From an uncultured Ancrocorticia sp. (GTDB lineage Bacteria > Actinomycetota > Actinomycetes > Actinomycetales > Actinomycetaceae), in NCBI GenBank assembly GCA_905373325.1, contig CAJPTB010000027.1:1-11389 (forward strand): a stretch of 11,389 nucleotides of DNA, in the 5' to 3' direction. Every line of letters begins with the position of its first letter. Positions within the stretch are counted from its first letter, which is position 1. Below the pieces are notes generated by a model. That model was not told the origin of the DNA and searched no databases. It saw only the letters and a list, made by a program, of their open reading frames with translations. Below are positions 1 through 7,251 of the stretch, in pieces. The position numbers were made by a program, and so were the translations under genes.

Positions 1-1421
1 GCGTTGGGCTTCGACGTCGTCGAAGGAAGAAAAACGCTGCGCAATTTCAAAATGAACGACATTCTTTCGCGTTCGCGTTTGATGACGGCGAGGTCCGGGG
101 ACTTTTCGTTGTCTGCCAGGAGAGCCCTGAAGAAGCCAGCCTGAAGCAGCTCGCTCTGGTACCGCCGCATAGCCTTGCGTCCGTCTTGAGCCACTCCCCC
201 GCTCGCCGCGAGACGCTCGCCCGCCCAGGCGACGGCCCGAGACCTCAAGCTAGACTTCATCAGCATCGTCTCGTCTTCTTTGCCGATGAAACCGTCGGCG
301 ACGAGCAGTCGTATCCCGCGTTTGACGGTGGTTCGTTGGAGATTCTTGACCACTATGATCATCGCGATCGCGGAAATGTAGACCGGGATTTGGATGAGGA
401 TCCTTGTCCAGGTGTCCTCGGCGATTCGGATGATTCCGGAGAAGTTGTGGCTCGCGTGCAGCCCGGCGGCCATGGCGTATCCCGCAAGCCCGAGCGGAAG
501 GACGAACAGCCAAGAAAGCCTCTGGGTGGCTGCAAGCCCTATGAGCAATCCGGTGATGGCCGTGCATATTGGATGGACGAAAGGCGAGGCCACCGCTCGT
601 ATGACGATGGTCTGCCCCAAAACGTCCTGAGACGCGTCCATCCCAGCTTGCTTTATGAAGTTGTTTTTGACGTCGGCTGTGGCGAAATAAAGGATGTTCT
701 CGGTGAAGGCGAACCCCGCGCCGATGAGCGTCCCGTAGATCATTCCGTCGATGGGCCCGTTGATGTACTTCTTCAAGAAAATGAACATGAGGAGGAGCCC
801 AAGGCCCTTGACTCCCTCTTCGATGACGCCGGCCCCGACTGCAGTGCGCAGAATGTCATACAGCAGGGGGCCGCCATCGCCTTTTATATTGCGTATTCCG
901 CCGTCTTCAAGGCTGAGCTGGCGGTTCTCAATCAGCCACTTCTTCATCTCATTGCCCCACCACTTGTTGCCCTTGAAGGCAAGGTAGACGGAGACGCCGG
1001 CGCCCCAGCCGAGAGAGAGAACGTAGAAGAGGATGGGCTCAGGCTCCCATCTGTCAATCCATCGAACCAGAGCGATAATGAGCAGGAGCGGGATGAGTGC
1101 GACGATCGCAAGTTTGAGGATGCTCGTGGTGTTCTCAAACTTCTGAGAGGCCTTCTCGCCCAGAGACTGGTATTGCTCTTCGATCATGTCGTTGATGAGC
1201 TCGAACGAGACGATGATCGCTATCACGGCAAGCACGATGATGCATATTGCGAAGACGAGCGAACCCGGCGTCCACCGCCCGGGAAGGTTGAGGCGCCGAG
1301 GCTGGGCCTTTACCTGTCCGTACCCTTGCGGGTAGGCCGGGGGGCGCATGTTTCCGGAGCTCTGGGGATACAGCTGGGCGGGAATCCGCCCGCCCGGCGC
1401 GTACTGCTGATGTTGAGCCAC
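1..1421 (-). CDS. PrsW-family intramembrane metalloprotease B (3' end outside window)
   Basis: No stop codon occurs in this frame before the window edge, so about 473 residues are visible and the C-terminus is missing. PrsW-family enzymes are multipass membrane proteases; the B. subtilis founder cleaves the anti-sigma factor RsiW. Visible order: Pro/Gln/Tyr-rich cytoplasmic N-terminus (1-50), TM helix (~54-73), linker, then the PrsW core from ~100 to ~360. The core holds the WIDRWEPEP motif (121-129), EEGVK (201-205), FAFTENILY (237-245), FVHP (281-284) and LHASHN (321-326); the Glu and His residues of these motifs are the expected metal/catalytic set. A charged helical tail follows. I chose the GTG at 1421 because AAAGGA lies 6 nt upstream. 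An in-frame ATG at 1427 directly abuts that ribosome site and is less likely. It is a clear paralogue of the product at 2221-3780. Its codon use differs: I count about ten ATA codons here against about three there. Substrate unknown. Confidence 0.9.
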   Translation of the reverse strand, partial: MAQHQQYAPGGRIPAQLYPQSSGNMRPPAYPQGYGQVKAQPRRLNLPGRWTPGSLVFAICIIVLAVIAIIVSFELINDMIEEQYQSLGEKASQKFENTTSILKLAIVALIPLLLIIALVRWIDRWEPEPILFYVLSLGWGAGVSVYLAFKGNKWWGNEMKKWLIENRQLSLEDGGIRNIKGDGGPLLYDILRTAVGAGVIEEGVKGLGLLLMFIFLKKYINGPIDGMIYGTLIGAGFAFTENILYFATADVKNNFIKQAGMDASQDVLGQTIVIRAVASPFVHPICTAITGLLIGLAATQRLSWLFVLPLGLAGYAMAAGLHASHNFSGIIRIAEDTWTRILIQIPVYISAIAMIIVVKNLQRTTVKRGIRLLVADGFIGKEDETMLMKSSLRSRAVAWAGERLAASGGVAQDGRKAMRRYQSELLQAGFFRALLADNEKSPDLAVIKRERERMSFILKLRSVFLPSTTSKPN

Positions 1422-1427
1422 GTCCAT

Positions 1428-1508
1428 TCCTTTCAACGTTCCACCGTGCATCCTAATCTGGGAAGGAAAGCCCACGCGACTCTGGGGAGGCCCTGGGGGA
1501 GATGACCC
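1428..1508. other. Intergenic gap between NUDIX gene and PrsW B
   Basis: This is the only sizeable gap inside the minus-strand gene run. On the minus strand a short GGGG/CCCC hairpin possibility directly follows the NUDIX stop, without a T-tract, so I do not call a terminator. A TAGGAT hexamer about 25 nt before the PrsW B start could be a -10 element, but no convincing -35 lies at the right distance. PrsW B may be read through from upstream or have its own weak promoter; the sequence does not decide. Confidence 0.4.
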
Positions 1509-2234
1509 CTACTCCAGCGCCCTGTCCGTGACATTTCTGACGATTCCGTCCCATTCGGGCCACCATGTCTCGATCAAGTCGGACAGCCCCGCAGGATAGA
1601 AGGTCTCGCCCTTTGCTTCGGCCTCGCGGATCTCCGCCGGGCGCCACCACCGAAACTCGTCGAGCGTCTCCCGCTCCGCGGCCGTCAGATCGTACCCCGG
1701 CCTGGCCGAACGCGCCTCTTCCCCGCTCACCGCGAGGATGAAAAACACTTCGTCTTGCCTCACGGTTCGCGCGGCAAACCGAAACTCGTCGCTGCGCAGC
1801 AGCACCGGCCCGACGAGCCGCGAGGGGTCGGCGCTTACGCCGGTCTCCTCGCGCAGTTCGCGCACGGCGCCCTCACGGGGGCCTTCCTCGCCCAAACCAC
1901 CGCCCACGGTGAACCACCATGAATGGTCGACGTCGTCGAAGTCGTGGCCGTGCACGAGAAGAACGCGCCCCTCGGGATCGAAGACGACGACGCGCGCAGC
2001 CCGCCTATGGGGAACGCCTTCGGCGTCCGGAGACCACTCGTCCAGCCAGCTGTCGCGGACCTTGCCCGACGGCTCCCCCGCGCGGCCCACGCCCTTTTCG
2101 ACCCTCATCCCCCGGAGTTCCGGCGGATTGACGACGCCGTTCGCCCGATCCGTTCCAGGCGCGTCGGCGCCGTCGCCCGCCCCCTCAAACGGCGGCATGT
2201 TCCCGCTTCCGCCCGTCGCCTCAAATCCCGGCAT
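1509..2234 (-). CDS. NUDIX hydrolase
   Basis: NUDIX enzymes hydrolyse nucleoside diphosphates linked to another moiety; the substrate here cannot be told. The 241-residue product has a complete Nudix box, Gx5Ex7REUxEExGU, at 111-133: G111, E117, R125-E126, E129-E130, G132. The fold spans roughly residues 78-235, with WWFTVGGG before the box. The first ~60 residues are Gly/Pro/Ala-rich and look disordered. The start ATG lies inside the 3' end of the PrsW A gene (14 nt overlap) with AAAGG about 11 nt upstream, so translation is probably coupled. In-frame ATGs at 2198 and 2108 would remove only the disordered part and remain possible. A NUDIX gene at this place is usual in actinobacteria: mycobacterial Rv2609c, next to pimA, is to my knowledge a membrane protein with a MutT signature. 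Here the NUDIX domain stands alone, without a TM segment. Confidence 0.9.
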   Translation of the reverse strand: MPGFEATGGSGNMPPFEGAGDGADAPGTDRANGVVNPPELRGMRVEKGVGRAGEPSGKVRDSWLDEWSPDAEGVPHRRAARVVVFDPEGRVLLVHGHDFDDVDHSWWFTVGGGLGEEGPREGAVRELREETGVSADPSRLVGPVLLRSDEFRFAARTVRQDEVFFILAVSGEEARSARPGYDLTAAERETLDEFRWWRPAEIREAEAKGETFYPAGLSDLIETWWPEWDGIVRNVTDRALE

Positions 2235-3780
2235 GCTGGGCCTGGCCTTTCGCCGGCGTCGTGAACACTCTGCGCAACTCGGTGATGTACTCCAAGCGCT
2301 CGGCCTCCTTGCGCCGGACCTGCTCCGTGTGCGCGGTGCGCCGCTGAACGTTGATGCTCCTCGTGTACCCGAGGTGAATAAGCTCGTTTTGGAAGGAGCG
2401 CATGGCCTTGCTCCCCGCTTCGACGGTTCTGCCCAGTTCGGCGGCGGACGCTCCCGCCCACAGGCGGGCCTTCCGGCGGTTGACGAGGCTCATGACCATG
2501 CGCACCTCGTTGGCGCTGAGCCACCCCGCCTGCGAGTATTCGACGAGGCCCCTGTGGACGTCTCGCCGCTGCATCCCCGCGACGAAGTAAATGAGGACGG
2601 CCGCGCCGATGTAGACGGGAAGCTGGAGCATCATGCGCGTTGCGGGCTCGTCCGCGAATCGTTTGATCGAGGAGTAATTGTGGAGGCCGTGCAGCAAGGC
2701 GGCCAGCGCGCAGCCGACGATCGCCATGGGGAAGATCGCGACGTAGGGCTTTCGCGACGTCGTGGCCAAACCGACGAACAGACCCGTGATGGCGGTCGCA
2801 AGCGGATGGACGAGCGGCGTGAGAATCGCCCGGGCGAAGAAAAGGGAGCCTATCGTCCACGTCTCCATGCCGGAAAGGTCCACGGAGCCGCCCACGGTCT
2901 CGGCCACCGAGGCCCTGGCGAAATAGAGGATGTTCTCGGTGAAGGCGAAGCCCATCCCAACAAGGAGGCCGTAGACGAGGCCGTCCATCGGCCCGTTGAC
3001 GTACTTGTTGAGCGCGAAGAATATGACGAGCAGGCCGAGGCCTTTGGCGGACTCCTCGATGATCGCCGCGCCCACGGCTTTCGTCATAACGTCGTACTGG
3101 GCGCTGTTCGCCGCCATGCCGAGGACGCGCTGCGACCACCACCCGTTGCCGTCGAATGAGACCAGCACGGAGACCCCGGCGCCCCATCCTATGGCGATCA
3201 CGTACATGACGACCGGCTCTGGCTCCCAGCGATCGATGAACCACACGGCGGCGCCGATCACCACGGCAGGGACCAGTGCAAGGCAGATGAGAAGCGGGTA
3301 CGGGACGTCCTCTTCGTACTTGTGGCCGGAGCTGCGCGAAGCGTAGTCGAACAGCGCCTGGGTCTGGTCCTTGATCAGCCCGAAGGCGAGAGTGAGGGCG
3401 ACGACGGTCACCCCGACCAAAATCACGCATGCCACAAGCGTCTGCCACGACCAGTTCGGGGACAGCCGCCATTTGGGGACCGGCGCGACCCGGCCCTCCG
3501 GCGGCCCCTGCCGGGCCGGGCGAGGCCGCTGCGAAGGCGGCGCCCCGGCATCGGCTTGACTCGGCGGAAATTGTACGGGCCTCTTCGTCTCATCCGGGAC
3601 GGCGGCGGCCCCGCCGTCCGGCTCGACGAGTTTCCGAGGCTCGTCGTCAATCGCCTCAGACTCGGGCAAGCCGAAACCGGGGACGGCCTCGGAGACCGGG
3701 GACGTCTCCGGTTCGTCGATCGCCTCAGACTCGGGCGAGCCGGAAGCTGGAGGATCCTGTGGGATGAACTGGTCTGTCAC
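2221..3780 (-). CDS. PrsW-family intramembrane metalloprotease A
   Basis: A 519-residue complete membrane protease of the PrsW family. The N-terminal ~108 residues are acidic and Pro-rich, contain a duplicated GxPESEAID segment, and are predicted cytoplasmic and disordered. A TM helix follows at ~114-135. The PrsW core has FIDRWEPEP (181-189), EESAK (242-246), FAFTENILY (278-286), LVHP (323-326) and LHGLHN (363-368), giving the expected Glu and His residues for metal binding and catalysis. Other hydrophobic stretches lie near 161-180, 190-207, 263-281, 310-340, 346-366 and 385-402. A charged helical tail (~405-519) shares G-K-A-M-R...Q-x-E-L spacing with PrsW B. The start is GTG at 3780, with GAGG 6 nt upstream and 8 nt after the stop of the LemA-like gene. 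The frame stays open further upstream, but that stretch lies over the LemA-like gene and has no membrane-protein character. The product overlaps the NUDIX start by 14 nt. The target protein is unknown. Confidence 0.93.
   Translation of the reverse strand: MTDQFIPQDPPASGSPESEAIDEPETSPVSEAVPGFGLPESEAIDDEPRKLVEPDGGAAAVPDETKRPVQFPPSQADAGAPPSQRPRPARQGPPEGRVAPVPKWRLSPNWSWQTLVACVILVGVTVVALTLAFGLIKDQTQALFDYASRSSGHKYEEDVPYPLLICLALVPAVVIGAAVWFIDRWEPEPVVMYVIAIGWGAGVSVLVSFDGNGWWSQRVLGMAANSAQYDVMTKAVGAAIIEESAKGLGLLVIFFALNKYVNGPMDGLVYGLLVGMGFAFTENILYFARASVAETVGGSVDLSGMETWTIGSLFFARAILTPLVHPLATAITGLFVGLATTSRKPYVAIFPMAIVGCALAALLHGLHNYSSIKRFADEPATRMMLQLPVYIGAAVLIYFVAGMQRRDVHRGLVEYSQAGWLSANEVRMVMSLVNRRKARLWAGASAAELGRTVEAGSKAMRSFQNELIHLGYTRSINVQRRTAHTEQVRRKEAERLEYITELRRVFTTPAKGQAQHAGI
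3647..3742. repeat. 27-bp direct repeat inside PrsW A
   Basis: Positions 3647-3673 and 3716-3742 are near-identical (two A/G differences) at a spacing of 69 bp, that is 23 codons. They encode the duplicated PESEAIDxEP segment of the PrsW A N-terminal tail. An in-frame internal duplication in a disordered region is the simplest reading. Confidence 0.85.
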
Positions 3781-3788
3781 GCAACCCC

Positions 3789-4358
3789 TCACTCGTCGTC
3801 GATGTCCACGGTGGCGGGCGTCGGAGCCCGCCCTGCAAGGAAGAAAAGCCGAACGTAAAAGGACCTGCGAACACGCCGTATCTGATCGACGTGCGAATTG
3901 TGGAACGTTCGGGTAAGGCGCACGTCGAGGCGGGCTCGGGAAAGCTTGTCGAGAAGCGGTTTGGACTCGGCCGAGACGTCTTCTTCTTCGAGCTCGTCTA
4001 CCGTGAGTCTGAGCGTTCGCGACATGGAGGATTCGATCGTCCGTCGGTCGGAGGCCGCGCCTCGGGCGACGTCGAGCGGCAGGCCGTCCAGGCCGTCGTC
4101 GACGATCGGATTGATGCCCTCGCGCAGGCAGGCGTCCGCCGCATCGGTCAAAAGGATGGATGCGGCGACGTCCAACCCGCCCTCGGCCGCGAATTCCCGG
4201 GCGTACTCCGCCCTGGCGTGGAGAGCGAGCTCGAGGGCCCTGCGAGATTTGACGACGGTCTGATGGAGCCGGTCGAGGCGGCGAGCCGCGAGCGTGAGAT
4301 AGACGATGAGCAGGCCCGCCAGCACGCACGCTACGGCGAGAAGCGACGGGAGATTCAA
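3789..4358 (-). CDS. Small single-pass membrane protein with LemA-like coiled coil
   Basis: The 189-residue protein has one N-terminal hydrophobic helix (about 4-24), followed by RRLDRLHQTVVKSRRALELA, whose spacing resembles the start of LemA proteins (helix, then a region of long helices beginning with a conserved L-x-x-x-R pattern). The rest is largely helical and charged. It ends in a basic stretch and an acidic VDIDDE tail. No catalytic motif is seen. The start is TTG at 4358, with GGAGG 7 nt upstream; the TTGA overlaps the pimA stop by 4 nt, so coupling with pimA is likely. Eight nt separate its stop from the PrsW A start. In mycobacteria a comparable membrane segment appears joined to the NUDIX domain (Rv2609c, from memory), so this may be the separated N-terminal half. 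Function unknown; the LemA relation is a pattern judgement, not proven. Confidence 0.85.
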   Translation of the reverse strand: MNLPSLLAVACVLAGLLIVYLTLAARRLDRLHQTVVKSRRALELALHARAEYAREFAAEGGLDVAASILLTDAADACLREGINPIVDDGLDGLPLDVARGAASDRRTIESSMSRTLRLTVDELEEEDVSAESKPLLDKLSRARLDVRLTRTFHNSHVDQIRRVRRSFYVRLFFLAGRAPTPATVDIDDE

Positions 4359-5482
4359 TCCTCCACCTCCATTCCGGCCGTGCGAACGGCGGTTTCGTAT
4401 ACCGCGTAGATCTGCGAGGCGACTGTGTGCCAGTCGTATCTTCCGGCCTCTTCCTGGGCGGAGGCTGTGACAGAGGCCCGTTTGGCCGGATCGGCTATGG
4501 CCTCGACGACCGCGCCGGCCAAACCGTCCGGGTCCTCGTTGGCGAATTGCGATCCGAAGGCTCCGTTGCCCAAGACAGCCCTGAACGCGGGAATGTCCGA
4601 GGCGACGACGAAGCTTCCGGCGCTCATCGCCTCGACGAGGATGATTCCGAAGGACTCTCCCCCGGTGTTCGGAGCGAGATAGACGTCCACGGAGGAAAGA
4701 AGGGCCGCCTTGTCTGCGTCGGAGACGCCTCCGAGGAACTCCACGGCCTCGGCGTGCGGGCCGAAAAGCCGCCTGGCCTCGTCGATGTCTCCCCGTCCCG
4801 CGACGAAAAGGCGGACGCCTGGAAGCGCCTCGCGGACGGCCGGGAAAGCTCGGGCGACCACGGGAAGCCCCTTGCGAGGCTCGTCTATTCTCCCGAGGAA
4901 TCCGAGGGTCGGGCGGTCAGGCGTTCCAGTGAAGCGCCCGTCCCGCGCCGCTTCGACGAACTGGCGAGTGTAGACGCCGTTCGGTATGACGAAGGCGTCG
5001 CCCCCCAGGTATTGGACGGCCGTGCGCCGGGCCTCCTGGGAGACCGCGATCCTCGCCTGGATTTTTTCGAGCACCGGACGCAGCACGGGCGTGAAGACTT
5101 CGAAGGCCCTCGAACGGTCCATGGCCGTGTGAAACGTCGAGACAACCGGGCACTCGGCGCTCATGAGCGCAAGCATCGACACCGAGGGAACGAAGGGCTC
5201 GTGGACGTGGACGACGTCGAAGTCGCCGGCCCGCAGCCACGCGCGCACCTCCCGGTTGACGCGCGGGCCGAAGGCGAGCCTGGCGATCGAGCCGTTGTAC
5301 GGAATCGAGATGGCCGACCCCGTCGGAGTGAGATAGTCGGGAATCGGGGACTTCGCCTCGGACGGGGCGACCACTCCGACGTCGTGCCCGCGGCGGAGGA
5401 GCTCCTCGGCGAGATCCCGGATGTGGACGCCGACCCCGCCGGGGACGTCCCACGAGTAAGGGCATGCGATTCCTATTCTCAC
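4355..5482 (-). CDS. pimA: Phosphatidylinositol alpha-mannosyltransferase PimA
   Basis: A GT4-family GT-B glycosyltransferase of 375 residues that transfers mannose from GDP-mannose to position 2 of the inositol of phosphatidylinositol, the first committed PIM step, at the cytoplasmic face of the membrane. The N-terminal domain starts RIGIACPYSWDVPGGVGVH, with the GGV nucleotide loop at 15-17. VHVHEP follows at 91-96 and H118 in STFHTA. The C-terminal domain has GRIDEPRKG (R198, K204) and GGESFGIILVEA with E276. These match residues studied in mycobacterial PimA (H118, R196, K202, E274) almost position for position. I use the GTG at 5482, with GGAG 8 nt upstream; a longer frame upstream adds 50 Arg-rich residues that overlap the acyltransferase gene and are not family-like. 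The 19 nt gap to the upstream acyltransferase fits an operon. Confidence 0.95.
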   Translation of the reverse strand: MRIGIACPYSWDVPGGVGVHIRDLAEELLRRGHDVGVVAPSEAKSPIPDYLTPTGSAISIPYNGSIARLAFGPRVNREVRAWLRAGDFDVVHVHEPFVPSVSMLALMSAECPVVSTFHTAMDRSRAFEVFTPVLRPVLEKIQARIAVSQEARRTAVQYLGGDAFVIPNGVYTRQFVEAARDGRFTGTPDRPTLGFLGRIDEPRKGLPVVARAFPAVREALPGVRLFVAGRGDIDEARRLFGPHAEAVEFLGGVSDADKAALLSSVDVYLAPNTGGESFGIILVEAMSAGSFVVASDIPAFRAVLGNGAFGSQFANEDPDGLAGAVVEAIADPAKRASVTASAQEEAGRYDWHTVASQIYAVYETAVRTAGMEVED

Positions 5483-5501
5483 GGTCGATTCTCCACACTT
5501 C

Positions 5502-6623
5502 TCACAGGCGGGCCTCCGATTCGGCGACGGCGTCGCCTGCGCCCGTCGCGTCCGTCTTCTTTTCTTCCGCAAACGCCCCCGCCGACGTCGGCGCATTGTC
5601 GGCCTCCGAAGGCGGCTCATGGCCTGTCGCAAACGCCTTCGCGTCTTTCGGCTGCGCTCTGACGGCCTCGGCGGCCCGACGGCGAGTTCGGGCGAGGCGC
5701 TCGGGATCGAGGTCCTCGACGAAGACCTTCTGGAGCATGTGCCAGTCCTCGAGGCGCTCGCTCACCCAGGGCTCGAATTGGGAGATCCACTCCTGGCTCA
5801 TTCGAGCAATGTCGGCCGCGCGTTCGTCGCTCGGAGAGGAGGCGTCCGTGCGCGCGCGAACCGGTTCGCCGACGAGCAGGCGCATTCCCCACCGCGTGCC
5901 CGCGCGGCGGCGTCGTTCCCCGGAAATCTTCTCGTAGAAGGAGAAAACCGGATAGACGGGGACGCCGACCCTCTGCGCGAGCAGCGCGGGCCCCGCCGCC
6001 ACCAGCATTGCGCAGCCGAAAAACTTGACTTCGACGCCGCTGGCCGTCAGGTCGCGGTCGGCCAGGATCGGCGCCAGGCAGGCGCCCTCGCGCATCGCTT
6101 CTTCGATCCGATGTATCGCCCCGGCGCCGGCGGGATAGACCGACATTCCCACGGCGGTGCGGTACCCGACAAAGAAATCGTAGAGTTCCTGCGGCTCGAG
6201 CTTTTCGGCCAGGGTGTGGACGTGGACGAGGTCGATTTCAGCCCACGCTCCCGCCAGGTCCCAGTTTCCCGAATGCATGAGGGCCGCGGCGGCGGCCTGT
6301 CCTTCAGCGAATTTCTCGCGCAGCCACTCGCTGTTGTCGATTCGCACTCTCGCGCGTATCTGCTCCCTGCCCATGCGCGGCAGCCTCAGCGCCTCGTAGT
6401 AGTAGCGCATATACGAACGCATGGCCCGCCTGGCCAATGCCCGGCTCTGCCGGGGCGTCATTCCCGGGCGAATCCTCGCCTGGTTCGCGCGAAGCCTGCG
6501 GACCCCCGCGCTCGGGAGCGTCCCCGCGACGGTTCCCACCGCGTCGAAAACGGCCCTGCCGAGGGCCTCCGGCAGGGCGCCCACGGCGGCGTCGGCGAAG
6601 CGGAAGAGGCGAACGGCGTCCAT
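5502..6623 (-). CDS. Phosphatidylinositol mannoside acyltransferase (PatA-like)
   Basis: A 373-residue lysophospholipid/HtrB-type acyltransferase, the PatA (Rv2611c) position in the PIM cluster. PatA moves a fatty acyl group, palmitoyl in mycobacteria, from acyl-CoA to the 6-position of the mannose added by PimA, on the inner membrane face. The HxxxxD motif is HSGNWD (H117-D122). APILADRDLTASGVEVKFFG follows at 184-203, the second conserved block of this family, with E198 likely matching the catalytic glutamate described in M. smegmatis PatA (E200). DWHMLQ near the end is also typical. A C-terminal tail of roughly 55 residues after this, rich in Ala/Glu/Asp/Lys, is low complexity. The start is ATG at 6623, one base after the pgsA stop, with GGAG just ahead; the frame is open for 21 more codons upstream but these lie inside pgsA. 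Confidence 0.93.
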   Translation of the reverse strand: MDAVRLFRFADAAVGALPEALGRAVFDAVGTVAGTLPSAGVRRLRANQARIRPGMTPRQSRALARRAMRSYMRYYYEALRLPRMGREQIRARVRIDNSEWLREKFAEGQAAAAALMHSGNWDLAGAWAEIDLVHVHTLAEKLEPQELYDFFVGYRTAVGMSVYPAGAGAIHRIEEAMREGACLAPILADRDLTASGVEVKFFGCAMLVAAGPALLAQRVGVPVYPVFSFYEKISGERRRRAGTRWGMRLLVGEPVRARTDASSPSDERAADIARMSQEWISQFEPWVSERLEDWHMLQKVFVEDLDPERLARTRRRAAEAVRAQPKDAKAFATGHEPPSEADNAPTSAGAFAEEKKTDATGAGDAVAESEARL

Positions 6624-6624
6624 G

Positions 6625-7251
6625 TCACTCCGCCGTTTCGTGGGCCTGTCGGTAGACGACCGCCATCCTTTGGACGACCGTGACAAGGCCGGCGGCCGTC
6701 AGGTACCAGGCCGAGGCGAGAAGAATCCACTGCGGCAGCCCGAGGCCCACAAAGAGGGCGCTGAAGAGGATGATGACCAGCCTGTCCGCCCTTTCGGCGA
6801 TCCCCACCGAGGCGGTCATTCCGAGGCCTTCGGCCCGCGCTCTGGCGTATGGCACAACGGATCCCGTCCCCATGGCTGCGAGCAGGCCGATCATGAGGAA
6901 GGTTCGCATCGCGCCGCTCTCTCCGTGCAGATACGCCCAGGCAAGCAGGCCGCTGAAGATCGCGACGTCGGTGACCCGATCGAGGGTCGAGTCTAAGAAG
7001 GCGCCCCATTTCGACGACGTGTTCGTCAAACGCGCGATTTGCCCGTCGATGCTGTCGAACAGGGCGAGCCCTCCCAGGCTGAGAGAGCCGACGACGAGGC
7101 GATTCGTCGGAAGCAGGGTGAGCGACAGCGCCACGCCGAGGACGGCGCCCGCGAGAGTCACCGCGTCCGCGCTCACTCCCATCTTGACAAAAAGCTTCGC
7201 GATGGGCCCGAAAACCGTCTGAACGAATGGGCGGCCCGTCCTACTGAGCAT
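6625..7251 (-). CDS. pgsA: CDP-alcohol phosphatidyltransferase, probable phosphatidylinositol phosphate synthase
   Basis: A 208-residue membrane enzyme with the complete CDP-alcohol phosphotransferase signature Dx2DGx2ARx8Gx3Dx3D at 66-91: D66, D69-G70, A73-R74, G83, D87, D91. In this conserved neighbourhood the actinobacterial enzyme (PgsA1, Rv2612c) joins CDP-diacylglycerol and inositol-1-phosphate to give phosphatidylinositol phosphate, the precursor of PI and then PIMs. About six hydrophobic segments are expected: ~28-47, ~52-66, ~94-107, ~116-130, ~158-174 and ~178-195. The start ATG lies 11 nt inside the HIT gene with GGGAG about 5 nt upstream, so translation is coupled. Phosphatidylglycerophosphate synthase is the alternative for the signature alone; the neighbouring PimA and PatA favour PI-phosphate synthesis. 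Confidence 0.93.
   Translation of the reverse strand: MLSRTGRPFVQTVFGPIAKLFVKMGVSADAVTLAGAVLGVALSLTLLPTNRLVVGSLSLGGLALFDSIDGQIARLTNTSSKWGAFLDSTLDRVTDVAIFSGLLAWAYLHGESGAMRTFLMIGLLAAMGTGSVVPYARARAEGLGMTASVGIAERADRLVIILFSALFVGLGLPQWILLASAWYLTAAGLVTVVQRMAVVYRQAHETAE

Noticed and set aside
186..1505. Long plus-strand open frame opposite PrsW B
   Set aside because: Its translation is rich in Asp/Glu/Arg/Gly without any domain, while the minus strand reads a complete PrsW core with all motifs.
1738..3159. Long plus-strand open frame opposite the NUDIX and PrsW A genes
   Set aside because: Mirror image of well-supported minus-strand genes; no family resemblance or ribosome site.
2105..3472. Second minus-strand frame over PrsW A
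   Set aside because: Arg/Pro-rich out-of-frame translation typical of high-GC shadows; the other frame encodes the membrane protease.
3781..4329. 183-residue N-terminal extension of PrsW A
   Set aside because: It overlaps the LemA-like gene almost fully, is Arg-rich and non-membrane, and a good ribosome site precedes the GTG at 3780.
5483..5632. 50-residue Arg-rich extension of PimA
   Set aside because: It overlaps the acyltransferase end; PimA family members start at the RIGIACPYS segment, where a GTG with a ribosome site exists.
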